DNA from: Flectonema sp. DT1601 | Lineage: Eukaryota > Euglenozoa > Diplonemea > Diplonemida > Diplonemidae | Assembly: GCA_964019425.1 (NCBI GenBank) | Contig: OZ025793.1 | Span: 620,001-684,000 of the forward strand | DNA length: 64,000 bases | Direction of reading: 5' to 3' | Translations under genes and position numbers: made by a program | Shown here: piece by piece, positions 49,188-59,519 of the stretch | Layout: every line of letters starts with the position of its first letter | How positions within the stretch are numbered: position 1 is the stretch's first letter | Notes under the pieces: model-generated | Database searches by the model: none | Told to the model about the DNA's origin: nothing | The model's input: only the letters and a program-made list of their open reading frames with translations

Positions 49188-52145
49188 ATGACTGACTCGG
49201 GACTCGGGTCAGAAACACCTTCCGGAACAGATAAGAGGACAAGAAGTACTCCTCGTAAGAGTGGGGATGAGGCATATTCTCAAGCTAGAAAGTTGGAAGA
49301 AAAAGTAGCCAGGAGGGATAGCAGGATATCACTACTTCGAAACCAACTGGACCAAGTAAAAAAGAGAGAGATAATGCTCGTAAAGGAAGTCCAGCGGACC
49401 AGAGAACTCGCAGCTGACAGTGCGAGTGCAACGAGTAATCAGTTTGAGAAAATGAAGGCCTCATTATCAGCGACTCACGACCGTGAAAGAGTCTTACGAG
49501 ATCAGTTAGAAGTCGCAAGGAGTATGGCTTCTTTATCTTGTGCTTCATCCATCGCACCATCACCTGATCCTCACAAGCAAAGTCCGATGGTCTCTTTCAG
49601 AGACAGAGAGATTGATCATGATAAAATAAGAAATTTGGAATCACAACTGGCCAATCAAAAACAAAAGACCAAAGAAGTTGAGGTCAAGCTGCAACAACGA
49701 ACCGCTCCTATTACACCACCAGTTACGGCTGCTAACCCTCCGATTGCAGGAGTCGTTTCAAAAAGTGAGTTTTTCAATAACCTTAACAAACACTCTTGTC
49801 CATCTCAAAATGGTGTCGACTATCTGAAAAGTGTTACGGAAGGGGATTCGGATGAAGCTCCTCTTGAGTATGAAACGATCTTAACAGATGTCGCAAATAA
49901 TTGGGACTTATTACACCCTAAAACAACAGAAAGTGATAGTAAGAATGTCATACTCGAATCCCTTGCAGAACAAGGTGTTTCTCAAGAACTTATTAACTCG
50001 GCTGCTAACTGTGGAACGGTTTCAGAAGTTCTACAACTGTTAATGAACAACTCTCGTCAATCCCAACAGCAACTTGACACTTCTTCGATAATAAGAAATT
50101 TTACGTCTAATGGTGTTCCACAAGAGCATATTAATTCGTTGTCAAACCTTTCTGGAAATGAATTTCTCGCTACTTTAGCAGGTTTGCTATCAAGTACGAC
50201 TGTAAGCAATTCACAAGCAACTCCCCAAAGCAAGGCAGCTATTATAGAAACAGCACGTTGCAGTGGTGTATCAGAAAGTCTACTCAGAGCAATAGAACAA
50301 GGTAGTCAGAATGATGAATTCGATGTAAATCAAGTCTTGTTAAATCTCTCAACTGATCATCCACCAGCAGTGGATGCTTGCATTGCTTCTCTAACTGAAA
50401 GTAAAGTATCAGAGTTGGTTATTAATGCTGTTCAAAGTAAGGATACGAATGTTATTGACATTCATCAGACTTTAATAAAGATTTCAACAGTTACTAATGA
50501 ATTACAATCAGGAACAACTGAATACGTAAACAAAGATATTCTCATTCAGAAAGCCAGAGAACAGGGACTCAGCGATGACTGCATCGCTGGAATGGAAGAA
50601 GCAACAGGCGATGTAATTAGTGCTGTTGACTTAGTTGCGAAGATGTCAAAGAGGTGTAGCAAGAGTGAACTGCAAAACAACCTTCAAGGAAAGGTTAGTG
50701 ACGGAGTACTTGCAGAGATCGATCAACTACAAGACACTTTATCATACGAAGACGTTATTATTAAATTAGGTACTCTTGTTGATACATCCTGGCCTGTACC
50801 AGAGCATAACAACGTTCAGGACAACCCTCCAGAAGCTTCTAAAACATCTCTTGAACACGACACCCGTAACCTCGTTGACGGAAATTGGGTCCGCGCCTAC
50901 GATCCTTCTTCATCTATGTTTTACTTCATGTGTGCTGATGGCAGCCAAGAGAATACTTGGTACTGCCCACCGGAATTTGACATCACACGTGCCATTCCTC
51001 AAGAAGAACTCACCGGACAAGATGGTGATGTTGAGTTCGTAGGAATTAGTGACGGTAATGACCAGGTTGATAATGGTAATCAACTTGAACATCGTACTGA
51101 CGAGGACGACCCAGAGATTCAACAAGAACCTCACCAGACAGAGTACGAGCAAGGTCACCAGGAACCTCTGCCAGCTGACGACGCTACATTTGAATCGACT
51201 GCTCCACAACAGACGATGGAAAATGACGTGTCAGATGACAAAACGATTGAATCAACTGCTCCAGAACAGACGATGGAAAATGACGTGTCAGATGACAAAA
51301 CGATTGAATCGACTGCTCCACAACAGACGATGGAAAATGACGTGTCAGATGACAAAACGATTGAATCAACTGCTCCACAACAGACAACAGAAGATGAGGG
51401 AAATAATTATGACGCAGTAACAAATTCTATTATCCCTGATGAGAATACTCAACCACCTCCAGTCTTTGATACTCCTGGAGATTCTGCTGTTGACAACTCT
51501 GTTTGTAGTGGAAGTCAGGATGAAGTTACCTGGCCGGTTGGAACTAAAGCCCGTCTTGAGGCCGTACAGGTATGTTTAATCATTCATTAATAAAATGGTT
51601 ATCGGACAAAACAACAAACATTCCAAACAGGAAACAGTGAGAAAGCTCCTCCCACCTGGTGTAACTGAATTAGAGTTTTTTGGAAAACCTCCTGAGACCA
51701 TCGAATCAATCGAGGCTAGACTGATGGGTATGCTTTATATTTATTCTTTAAAATATGCTTACAGTCCTGTAAGACATTCACCAACTAGTCGAGACTCAGC
51801 ATGGGTGCCACGGAAGGCCTCTTCTTTAGCGAGAGTGATAATCTTCCTCCAGTCCTACTGCGAGATTCCTTTTCTGTTCCTTTTTTTTGTACACACCAGC
51901 CGTGGTCTAGTCTTAAATTTAGTGACACGAAAATAAATAAATAAAACAAAACAATAACAGCCTCCAGCCCTGAGGCACGGAAATCAGCACCGACGATCTC
52001 ACAAGATGCGCTTGTAAGTGGCGAGGTATGTCATTTAGCTAAAGTTTTATTGAGATGACGTCTTTGTTACATAATGTAAGTTAACAATGAATAACAATCA
52101 CAGGCGGCACTCAGCATCCCTGCGGGTGTCTTCTCTTTTGATTAA
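49188..52145 (+). CDS. Coiled-coil, helical-repeat and WW-like domain protein, four exons
   Basis: Exons 49188-51569, 51631-51727, 51961-52025 and 52104-52145 join in frame to 862 codons (861 residues); introns are 61, 233 and 78 bases, all GTATG(T/C)...CAG. Residues ~27-112 and ~140-170 are coiled coil. Residues ~255-535 hold six degenerate helical repeats of 42-56 residues built on a pattern like QGVSQELINSAANCGTVSEV, resembling UBA-type three-helix bundles (inference). Residues ~560-600 fit a WW domain with a long first loop: NWVRAYDPSSSMFYF...NTWYCPP. Then come four 19-residue repeats (type DDKTIESTAPQQTMENDVS). Probably a cytoplasmic scaffold; I recognise no ortholog. The last two small exons are the least certain part. 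Confidence 0.68.
51178..51405 (+). repeat. Four 57-bp coding tandem repeats
   Basis: Each encodes 19 residues of the type DDKTIESTAPQQTMENDVS; the first and last units are diverged. Ser/Thr/Asp/Glu-rich, probably disordered and phosphorylatable. Confidence 0.85.
51570..51630 (+). other. Intron 1 of the WW-domain protein gene
   Basis: 61 bases, phase 0, GTATGT...AACAG; the frame continues with ETVRKLLPPG. Confidence 0.75.
51728..51960 (+). other. Intron 2 of the WW-domain protein gene
   Basis: 233 bases, phase 1, GTATGC...AACAG. Confidence 0.6.
52026..52103 (+). other. Intron 3 of the WW-domain protein gene
   Basis: 78 bases, phase 0, GTATGT...CACAG. The alternative is that translation reads on without splicing and stops shortly inside this stretch. 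Confidence 0.55.
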
Positions 52146-52839
52146 ATCGACTGAAGCATTGCTTTGAGTAGTCTCCGATTGCGGTTCGTAATTTGTGGTG
52201 CTTAAGCTGCATCACCAATGAATGAACGGATTCACCCTTAGACTTTATGACTGAGAATTGTCACGCATTTTGTTAAGTTGGAGTTTTAAGAAGACGACCA
52301 CAAACGATGGTTTCCTACCTTCCTGCTGAGTCTGTTTTTAAACTGATATTTAGACTCGTGTAAGTCAGGTGCATGCTATGGTAGAAATTAGTAAAAAAAA
52401 AAAAAAAAAAAAACTGATGGAAAAAGATTATAGAAAAAGCCTTTTAACAAGAAGCACGGTGAAACAATAAAAAAAAAAAATAAAAAAAACGAAAAGAGAG
52501 AGAAAAAGTAAGAAAAGGAAAAAGAATAGAAGGAGAGAAAAAAAAAAAGAAGAAGTAAAACAAAAAAGCCGAAACAGTCTTTCTTCACTCACCACAATCC
52601 GCAAGTGTATCAAAGGCCTAGTGTGACAGCAGGCAACAGAGCAGTTCCTGCGCCATGAAAAATCTGTTTTGTCTTGATTGTTATATTATTGTGTGTAGGA
52701 AGATAAGTAAAAAATTCTACGCACAGAAGAATCAAAAAAACATGTGATATCGCTTGTTAATATAACAATAGTTTTTCTTCAACAAATAGTGTAACGAAGA
52801 ACCAAATCCATTATAATTAACTCTCTTCCATCAGGTCTC
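52146..52839. other. Intergenic
   Basis: Purine-rich A/G stretch at about 52480-52560 and A runs; no gene. A CTCTTCCATCAG acceptor-like site ends at 52834, 5 bases before the next ATG. Confidence 0.6.
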
Positions 52840-54408
52840 ATGACGGATAACCCAATAGCATCGCAATATGCCCCCCCACTAACACAAAAGTATGCAGTCC
52901 AGAGTATTTTTGATGAAATCGATGGTCTGGTACAAGAAGTAGAAAATCGTGAGGCACTATGTGATGGAAAATTGTCGAGAAAAGCATCTATAGTTTCGAA
53001 AACAAGGAGCAGAGGTGGAAGTAGCAAAGCAGGCAGCAGAGCACCTTCATTTGTGGATGATGCGCTTACTCAAAACAACAACAGCAAACGAAGAAATCGA
53101 CTGACTTCCCGACCTGACATTGATAAGAGACACCGCTTATCATTATCAGATAGACGAGTATTATCAAAAGTCGAAGGAATGACCGAAGAAGATAAAGATG
53201 AACTAGAACAACGATACCAAGAATACAAAAGACAAGATCGAGAGAAACAACAAGCACTAAAAGTACTTAACGATGAAGATATTAAAAAACCTGAAAAGCG
53301 AATATCAGACTTAAAAAGACGCTTCGAAGACGAAGCCTCACATGGAGACAACGTACAGCAGCAACGTCGCGAGCGGCAAGAAGCATCTGAAAAAACAATG
53401 CAACTAGAAATAGCCCTCCGACAAGAAGACCGAGACCTTACTACTCGCCGCAATAAAAGGCTTTTGGTAATAATAACTCAGACGATATTCGCTAAAAAAC
53501 TACTAACAGCACTCTCAGACCGCGATGAACGACAACGGAAAATCCATTATTTTCGAACTGTGTGGCAACCCAGAGTTTGGGCTGCCCTCGCCATGATTAA
53601 ACTCCGCGCTGCCCTTCGAAGAAACATGTTCATGCGTTACTTTGTGAAGAAAATGAGATATAGACGTAAAACAACCAGCGTTAAACTCATCGTTTTAGCA
53701 TTAAGAGACAGAAAGAAAAGACTCTCCGTAAGAGTTCTATACAGGGCAGCTATTAAAGTCCAGAGATGGTGGAGATGGGCGAATAGTGAGAGGAAATCAA
53801 GAGCACTGTTACTGAGCTTGCAATGGGATCTAATGTGGGATTCATTTTATGAAAAGAAACTAGCAGAAGGAAATGATGTAATAAGCATCCCTGGTGAAAT
53901 AAAATATCGAGTCCTACGTAACGTAATTAGACGAAAGGCTATCAACCACGCTGATACTTTAGTAGAATTGGAGGTACTTCGAACAGAAACAAAGAAGGCT
54001 GTTGAGAGTGGAAAAACTCGCATAGAAGACTTGGATCCGACTACACGAATGCTACTTCACTCGGACCATGTTCCTCGATTAAAATATTTAATGAGAGCTG
54101 ATGAAGTACAAATGGCTATAGAAGCAGCATACGCACACACTAAAAAGGCAATGAAAGAAAATAAATGGCATTCAAAACGTGAAGACGGCTCTCGCAGTGA
54201 AATTGAACAACAAGAAGAATCTGCCTGGGAATGGATCATTGGATATTATGACAAGACTCGGAAATCTATTGTTCAAGTGGCAGAAGACCGAAAGGTTGCT
54301 GAAGAAGAAGAACAAATGAAAGTTGAGAAGACAGTTGGCTACGATGTGAAGACGGGAAGAAAGATAATTAAATTGTCTCGTAAATCTGACGCTTCTTCAA
54401 CAAGTTGA
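52840..54408 (+). CDS. Basic coiled-coil protein with an IQ-like helix, unknown function
   Basis: Single exon, 522 residues, Arg/Lys-rich. Residues ~30-105 are Ser/Arg-rich and probably disordered. Residues ~110-215 form a highly charged helix/coiled coil (EEDKDELEQRYQEYKRQDRE). A long basic helical region follows, with AAIKVQRWWRWANSERKSR (~residues 308-326) resembling an IQ calmodulin-binding motif. The C-terminal third contains RKAINHADTLVELEVL and an acidic coiled coil before the tail. Proteins of this make-up are common among ciliary and cytoskeletal components, but no family is recognised here. It follows another coiled-coil protein and precedes a small EF-hand-like protein, all on the same strand. 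Confidence 0.75.
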   Translation: MTDNPIASQYAPPLTQKYAVQSIFDEIDGLVQEVENREALCDGKLSRKASIVSKTRSRGGSSKAGSRAPSFVDDALTQNNNSKRRNRLTSRPDIDKRHRLSLSDRRVLSKVEGMTEEDKDELEQRYQEYKRQDREKQQALKVLNDEDIKKPEKRISDLKRRFEDEASHGDNVQQQRRERQEASEKTMQLEIALRQEDRDLTTRRNKRLLVIITQTIFAKKLLTALSDRDERQRKIHYFRTVWQPRVWAALAMIKLRAALRRNMFMRYFVKKMRYRRKTTSVKLIVLALRDRKKRLSVRVLYRAAIKVQRWWRWANSERKSRALLLSLQWDLMWDSFYEKKLAEGNDVISIPGEIKYRVLRNVIRRKAINHADTLVELEVLRTETKKAVESGKTRIEDLDPTTRMLLHSDHVPRLKYLMRADEVQMAIEAAYAHTKKAMKENKWHSKREDGSRSEIEQQEESAWEWIIGYYDKTRKSIVQVAEDRKVAEEEEQMKVEKTVGYDVKTGRKIIKLSRKSDASSTS

Positions 54409-54777
54409 AGCTTTGAATTCCTTCTCTGGATGCGAACATTCCGCAACCTGAAAGCAGAGAACCGAAGTGACGACATTTTTCTTTTTTTTTTTTTTTATTA
54501 GTTGTGAGTTATATTGCTTTTTCCCACACTGCTTCCCAGCAGTGTTTTCACTTTTCCACTTACACCTTCTGTTCTTGTTATTGTTTTCAAAAAAAAAAAA
54601 AAAAAAAGAAGAAAACCTGAAATCTACGCAACCCTATATTTGTTTTCCTTTCTCGTTTTTGAACTCAACTCAAGAGGATCACCAATCGAGGAAGACTTTG
54701 CTTATTTATTAGATTTTTATAATAATAATAAAAAAACACAATTTGAGAATATTATTTTTTTCAGCTCTGTAAATAAA
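54409..54777. other. Intergenic
   Basis: T- and A-run rich. An open frame runs through it into the next gene, but its first codon is TTG and a T-run ending in TTTTTTCAG at 54764 lies 13 bases before the next ATG, so the upstream part is treated as non-coding. Confidence 0.6.
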
Positions 54778-55194
54778 ATGGACGACCGAGGAGGGTGGGG
54801 AAAGCAAAATGATCGCCCGAGCACGACTTCAAGTTGCGACTCTCTGGCTGCATGTGAAATGAATGAATTTGTGTCTGATATTAAAGTAGAGTTGGTTGAG
54901 AAGTTCGGGGCAGCAGGGAGGATAACTACAACAGAATTGAGTTGTGCCTTAACAATTATGGGACTGGAATCCAATGAAAATCTAGTCAACAGTATTTGGA
55001 AGGAAACAAGTCAACCAGACACAGCAAGACTTCCCATACAGGATATATTACTTCATATTGATAAGTGTTTGAGAGCGGCAACTCCATCTGACTGCTCGAC
55101 CCCTTCCACTTCTCAGTCTCGGCGATCTAAGAAATCAGAAGCCCCGTCAATCCTGTGGTGGGGAATTCAACAACCAATAGCGGATTCTGTTTGA
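54778..55194 (+). CDS. Small EF-hand-like protein
   Basis: 138 residues from the ATG at 54778. Residues ~25-100 (MNEFVSDIKVELVEKFG, ITTTELSCALTIMGLESN, LPIQDILLHIDKCLR) have the helix-loop-helix rhythm of one calmodulin/centrin lobe, with the ELSCALTIMGL block characteristic of such proteins. The loops lack the acidic residues of a working calcium site, so it probably binds a partner rather than calcium. Disordered Ser/Thr-rich ends. Family assignment is tentative. Confidence 0.58.
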   Translation: MDDRGGWGKQNDRPSTTSSCDSLAACEMNEFVSDIKVELVEKFGAAGRITTTELSCALTIMGLESNENLVNSIWKETSQPDTARLPIQDILLHIDKCLRAATPSDCSTPSTSQSRRSKKSEAPSILWWGIQQPIADSV

Positions 55195-56251
55195 TATCAT
55201 CCTCTCTTTTCTATTCTGATGAGGTTGTTGAGCCAGTGACTGATTCACTTCTTCCCATCTCTTATCACTAATCCCCCTTAGCATTAGTTACTGAAAGAAG
55301 GTACGTCTTGACGGTTCCTTTCTGGGTTTCCGTCTTTTGTTTTCTAATCATTCATGTAATACGTACACGAGAGTTGTCTTTCATTTATTCTTTCTTTCCT
55401 TTTCTTAATCTGATCCTGCTGAGGTTGAGATTAGTGGTTGGCTGACTTTATTAGTGTTTCGAAAGGAAGATAACTATCAACTCTGAAAATTCAATTATTG
55501 TTGTTACCTTTTGAAAGGTTTTTACATAAATTGAAAAAAAAAAAAAAAGTGACCTGTCCTTGCCACGCGAATCGCTAAAAGAACGATTTTATTAAAGCAG
55601 TGTGGACCTCGTGTGTTTTCATTTCCAAAAAGTGTAGTCGCAAACTCGTTTTGGTAGCTACACTTAACTAGCTTCTGGTCTGCACTTTTCTTTTAGCCTG
55701 ACTGAATGAACCAGATGATTATTGTGAACCCAGTTAGTTGATTTTGTTATCTTTTTGATATTGAAGGGGAGGAACCTGTTCTTGCGGCTTTCCTTTTCAG
55801 GTTGTCGTAATATCAACAAGTTTATTGTTAGAGAGAAATGAATATTAAAATACTCGAAACTGATTACTCAATACGTTCTTAATTAAAGGTGAAGTACTTT
55901 AGTGATTGTTAACTGTTTAGTAATAATTACTTAGAGATCCCTTTCAACTATTTCTTCCTCTCTCTTAGTCAAGCGCGAAGACAGGCATCCCGTTTGTTTA
56001 GTAGCTTGCGCACTTTTTTTCTTCTTCTTTTTTTTTCCTTTTTCACATTTACAAAGTACCATTCCTGTCCCTTTATTTTAATTGCCATCATCCTTGCTGG
56101 TTTATCCCAATAGTACAGTTGTGGTTGTTTTGGGAGAGTTGGAAATGTTATTTATTTTACAGTCTCGGTGATGACACAGATCCTTTACCTCTCGTTGTGT
56201 ATTGTGTTTTAAATTTAGTTTTATTGCACCCAAACAGCCCCAACAGAAAGT
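55195..56251. other. Intergenic
   Basis: About 1 kb without a gene. TTATTTTACAG ends at 56162, and CCAAACAG and CCAACAG end at 56237 and 56246, just before the next ATG; any could be an acceptor for its 5' UTR. Confidence 0.6.
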
Positions 56252-59200
56252 ATGGGGTGCGCAGATTCGAAACCGGCACGTCCTCCTCGTCAGCCAGTGA
56301 CAAAGAGGAAACCGCCGCCAACTGTGAAGCCTCCAACAAAGGCAGCACCTCCAAAAGCAGCACCGGTAAAGAGTGAGACTCCAAGAAAACAAATTGAAGT
56401 GTCGGATGAGAACAGCCCGCCACCGCAACCGGCAAAGGTAGTTCCTGAACCGTACAGAGAGACTCCAATAAAAGAAGTAGAAGTTGAACCTTTCGTAGAA
56501 GAAGAGGAAGAAGAAGAACACGATGATATGACAGGAAGCACATCTTCTGAAGACAGTGAAGGTATTCGTACGATGGGTACCGCTGATGATGACGAAGACT
56601 CATTCTCTGAAGAACTTGCCCCTCCTGCTAATGAAGATTTGATCCACGCAGTCGAACATGGAAAGGCTGACGCAGTTGAAGAACTTCTCTTAAAGGGTAT
56701 TTCCCCAAATGGTATGAATCACGGAATGACTCCTCTTCATAGAGCAGCATTTAGAGTTGAGAAAGCAACTTATCCAATTATACGACTCTTAGTTAAATAT
56801 GATGCTAACGTTAATGGAAAAGATTCATCAGGAGGAAGACCACTACACTCAGCTGCAAGACAAAAGAATCCAGACGCTGTGAAAGCATTGTTAACAGGTC
56901 CTACTATTGCTGATCCATTAGCAAAGAATCGAAATGGTGAAACACCAATTCACACTGCTGCTTCTACTGATAATATAGATACTTTAAGTCGTCTAATTGA
57001 TGCTTGTCATAATACAAAGGATGCAGTCACTTCAACAACATCTTCTGGAAATACTCCTCTACATCTCGCAGCACACCGCGGACGACTCAACTCCGTGTCT
57101 GTGTTAATTGAGCTTCATCGTCAACATCAAGTGACACTCGATCCATTAAATAACGGAGGCTATACTCCAATTCAGGAAGCAGCTCTCGAGGGTCACACGG
57201 CTATCGTTAAGACTTTGAAAGAAGCTGGGGCAACATACGACGTTGTAACCCGTGAAGCTTGCGCCAGAAACAATAGTTCATCGTACCAAATTATTCCAAA
57301 AACATCAAATAATATAAAGAATGGTAAGAAAAAGGCAAGTAAAGCCAACAGTGGTAGTGGCAAGCGATTCAGTGCCGCTGCCAAGAAAAACAGTGAAGTC
57401 GGAATAAAGAAGAAGACTTCTGGAATTACTAAAGCGAACAGCGGAAGTGGAAAACAAAGTGGAACTGGTTTGAAAAAGAAAGCGAAAAAGACAACGAGTG
57501 GCAGGACACCACCACCTCCCAAACTCCAGGAAGTTAGACAGCAATCGAACCAGAATAGTGTTCGGGCTGTTGCTGCATCTCCTGTTATTCCGACTACTCC
57601 TCAACTTTCTAAAACAAACTACAGCAGCCACTCACTAAAGCAGTGGCAGAAGGGACGTACCCTTGGAAAAGGAGCTTTTGGATCAGTCTGCGAGGCTCTT
57701 CTTCGGTATGAAATACATCACAACATTTGTAATAATATTTAATAAGTAAGTTCTAAGGACTAAAATAATAATAAAACAGAGATGGATCCCTTCTGGCTGT
57801 AAAACTCATTCAATTCGATGTCGAAGATAAAAAGGAAACCGAACTCGTAACTCAAGAGTTTGAATTAATTAAAAACTTAAATCATATAAACATCCTTCAG
57901 GTATGTATTTCCCTTATCCAATATCTATAAAGCCTTGCTTTCCTTCCTCCCAAATATGATGATCTACATAAGCAGTCTCCCTCTTCCGAATGGTTTTGAC
58001 GAATACCTGCTTTATCGAACCTAATTACTAAGCCCTGATTGTGTCTTTTATTCTCGTTTTCTCTCTGATTCTATCCGATGAAGATAAAAAAGCACCCTCT
58101 CCGGTCTCAAGGAAACCATGCGAGACACTTGTACAGCTTTTAAAACCCCGTTACCCGTCTGAGGATTTGTTTTGAATTCCCGTCTGTTGTTATCGTTCTC
58201 AACGACAACCTGTATTACGATATGATGATCTACATAAGCAGTCTCCCTCTTCCGAATGGTTTTGACGAATACCTGCTTTATCGAACCTAATTACTAAGCC
58301 CTGATTGTGTCTTTTATTCTCGTTTTCTCTCTGATTCTATCCGATGAAGATAAAAAAGCACCCTCTCCGGTCTCAAGGAAACCATGCGAGACACTTGTAC
58401 AGCTTTTAAAACCCCGTTACCCGTCTGAGGATTTGTTTTGAATTCCCGTCTGTTGTTATCGTTCTCAACGACAACCTGTATTACGATATGATGATCTACA
58501 TAAGCAGTCTCCCTCTTCCGAATGGTTTTGACGAATACCTGCTTTATCGAACCTAATAACTAAGCCCTGATTGACCTTTGAAATCTTTTGTTTTGCCCTT
58601 TTTCATTCACTCCTTTTAACCACTTCCTAGTGTCCTTGTTATCCGATGAAGATAAAAAAGCACCCTCTCCGGTCTCAAGGAAATCATGCGAGACACTTGT
58701 ACAGCTTTTAAAACCCCGTTACCCGTCTGAGGATGAGTTGCTTTCCTGCCTGGTGTTTTTTTCATTTAGTGAATTTAAACTAACTAAACAACAACACCAA
58801 CAGTATTATGGAATTAATATTGATCACAAAAATAGTCAGCTTCAGATATTCATGGAAATGGCTCCAAAGGGTTCTGTTGCATCTCTCGTGAAAAGTATCG
58901 GAGATGCGCTCTCGGTATGTTAGCTTGCTTATTAAACATTCACTCTTAATATTAAAGAAAAAATAAATATGAATTCACAACGCAGGTAAATGTAATTCGA
59001 AACTTCACAATTCAAATTCTTCAAGGCTGCCATTACCTCCACGAGAGAGGTATTATTCACAGAGATATTAAGGGTGATAATTTACTCATAGGTGAGGGTA
59101 ACGTAATAAAGCTCGCCGACTTCGGAAGTAGCAGACAGTTCGACAACTTAGTCACTGCAGGTAAATGCAATACTCTAATCGGGACACCACTGTGGATGGC

Positions 59201-59519
59201 ACCAGAAGTCATAAATCTGGATGGCTCTCAGGGATACAACACGAAAGCTGATATTTGGTCTGTCGGTATCACTCAAATAGAAATGTTAAATTGTGTTCCT
59301 TGGAAGAACGCTGATAAAGAAACCCCTTGGGGGATGTTATTTCAAATTGGTTCTTCAAACAGCGCTCCGAATGGAATTCCTTCTGACTGTCATCCAAAGC
59401 TTCACGCATTCATGATGAGGTGTTTTATTAGAAAACCAGATCTTCGACCTGATGCTGGTGAGCTTCTTTCTGATCCGTTTCTAACATGCCCTGAGAAAGA
59501 CTTAGAATGGTGTTGTTAG
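56252..59519 (+). CDS. Ankyrin-repeat MEKK-like protein kinase with N-terminal lipidation signal, four exons
   Basis: Exons 56252-57705, 57780-57900, 58804-58914 and 58986-59519 join in frame to 740 codons (739 residues). It begins MGCADSK: Gly2 is a myristoylation candidate and Cys3 a palmitoylation candidate. A Pro/Lys-rich then acidic disordered stretch follows (to ~125). Ankyrin repeats span ~128-330 (NGMTPLHRAAF-type units: PLHSAARQKN, TPIHTAASTDN, TPLHLAAHRGR, TPIQEAALEGH). A basic Lys/Ser/Gly linker precedes a complete kinase domain (~465-735): LGKGAFGSVCEA, AVKLI (K493), HRDIKGDN (D589), DFGSS (D607), GTPLWMAPE, and an ADIWSVGITQIEM block. HRDIKGDN and the overall sequence fit the STE11/MEKK class, MAP3Ks acting on MAP2Ks. 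Probably acts at a membrane. The stop is TAG. Confidence 0.87.
57706..57779 (+). other. Intron 1 of the ankyrin-kinase gene
   Basis: 74 bases, phase 2, GTATGA...AACAG; splits the kinase between the glycine loop and the ATP-binding lysine. Confidence 0.85.
57901..58803 (+). other. Intron 2 of the ankyrin-kinase gene, enlarged by tandem repeats
   Basis: 903 bases, phase 0, GTATGT...AACAG, against 61-233 for the other introns. The flanking exons join as LNHINILQ/YYGINIDHKN, the normal helix C to beta 4 connection of MEKKs, so the 266-bp repeats inside are not needed for the kinase. Confidence 0.85.
57955..58734 (+). repeat. 266-bp tandem repeat, two full copies and a diverged third
   Basis: Copies start at 57955, 58221 and 58487. 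The first two are essentially identical. The third matches to about 58573, has a different 66-base middle (58574-58639) in place of 30 bases, resumes to 58734 and has a few substitutions. Confidence 0.93.
58915..58985 (+). other. Intron 3 of the ankyrin-kinase gene
   Basis: 71 bases, phase 0, GTATGT...CGCAG. Confidence 0.85.

Noticed and set aside
54514-54777. Extension of the EF-hand-like protein upstream
   Set aside because: Opens with TTG, runs through homopolymers and crosses a TTTTTTCAG site; the ATG at 54778 is preferred.
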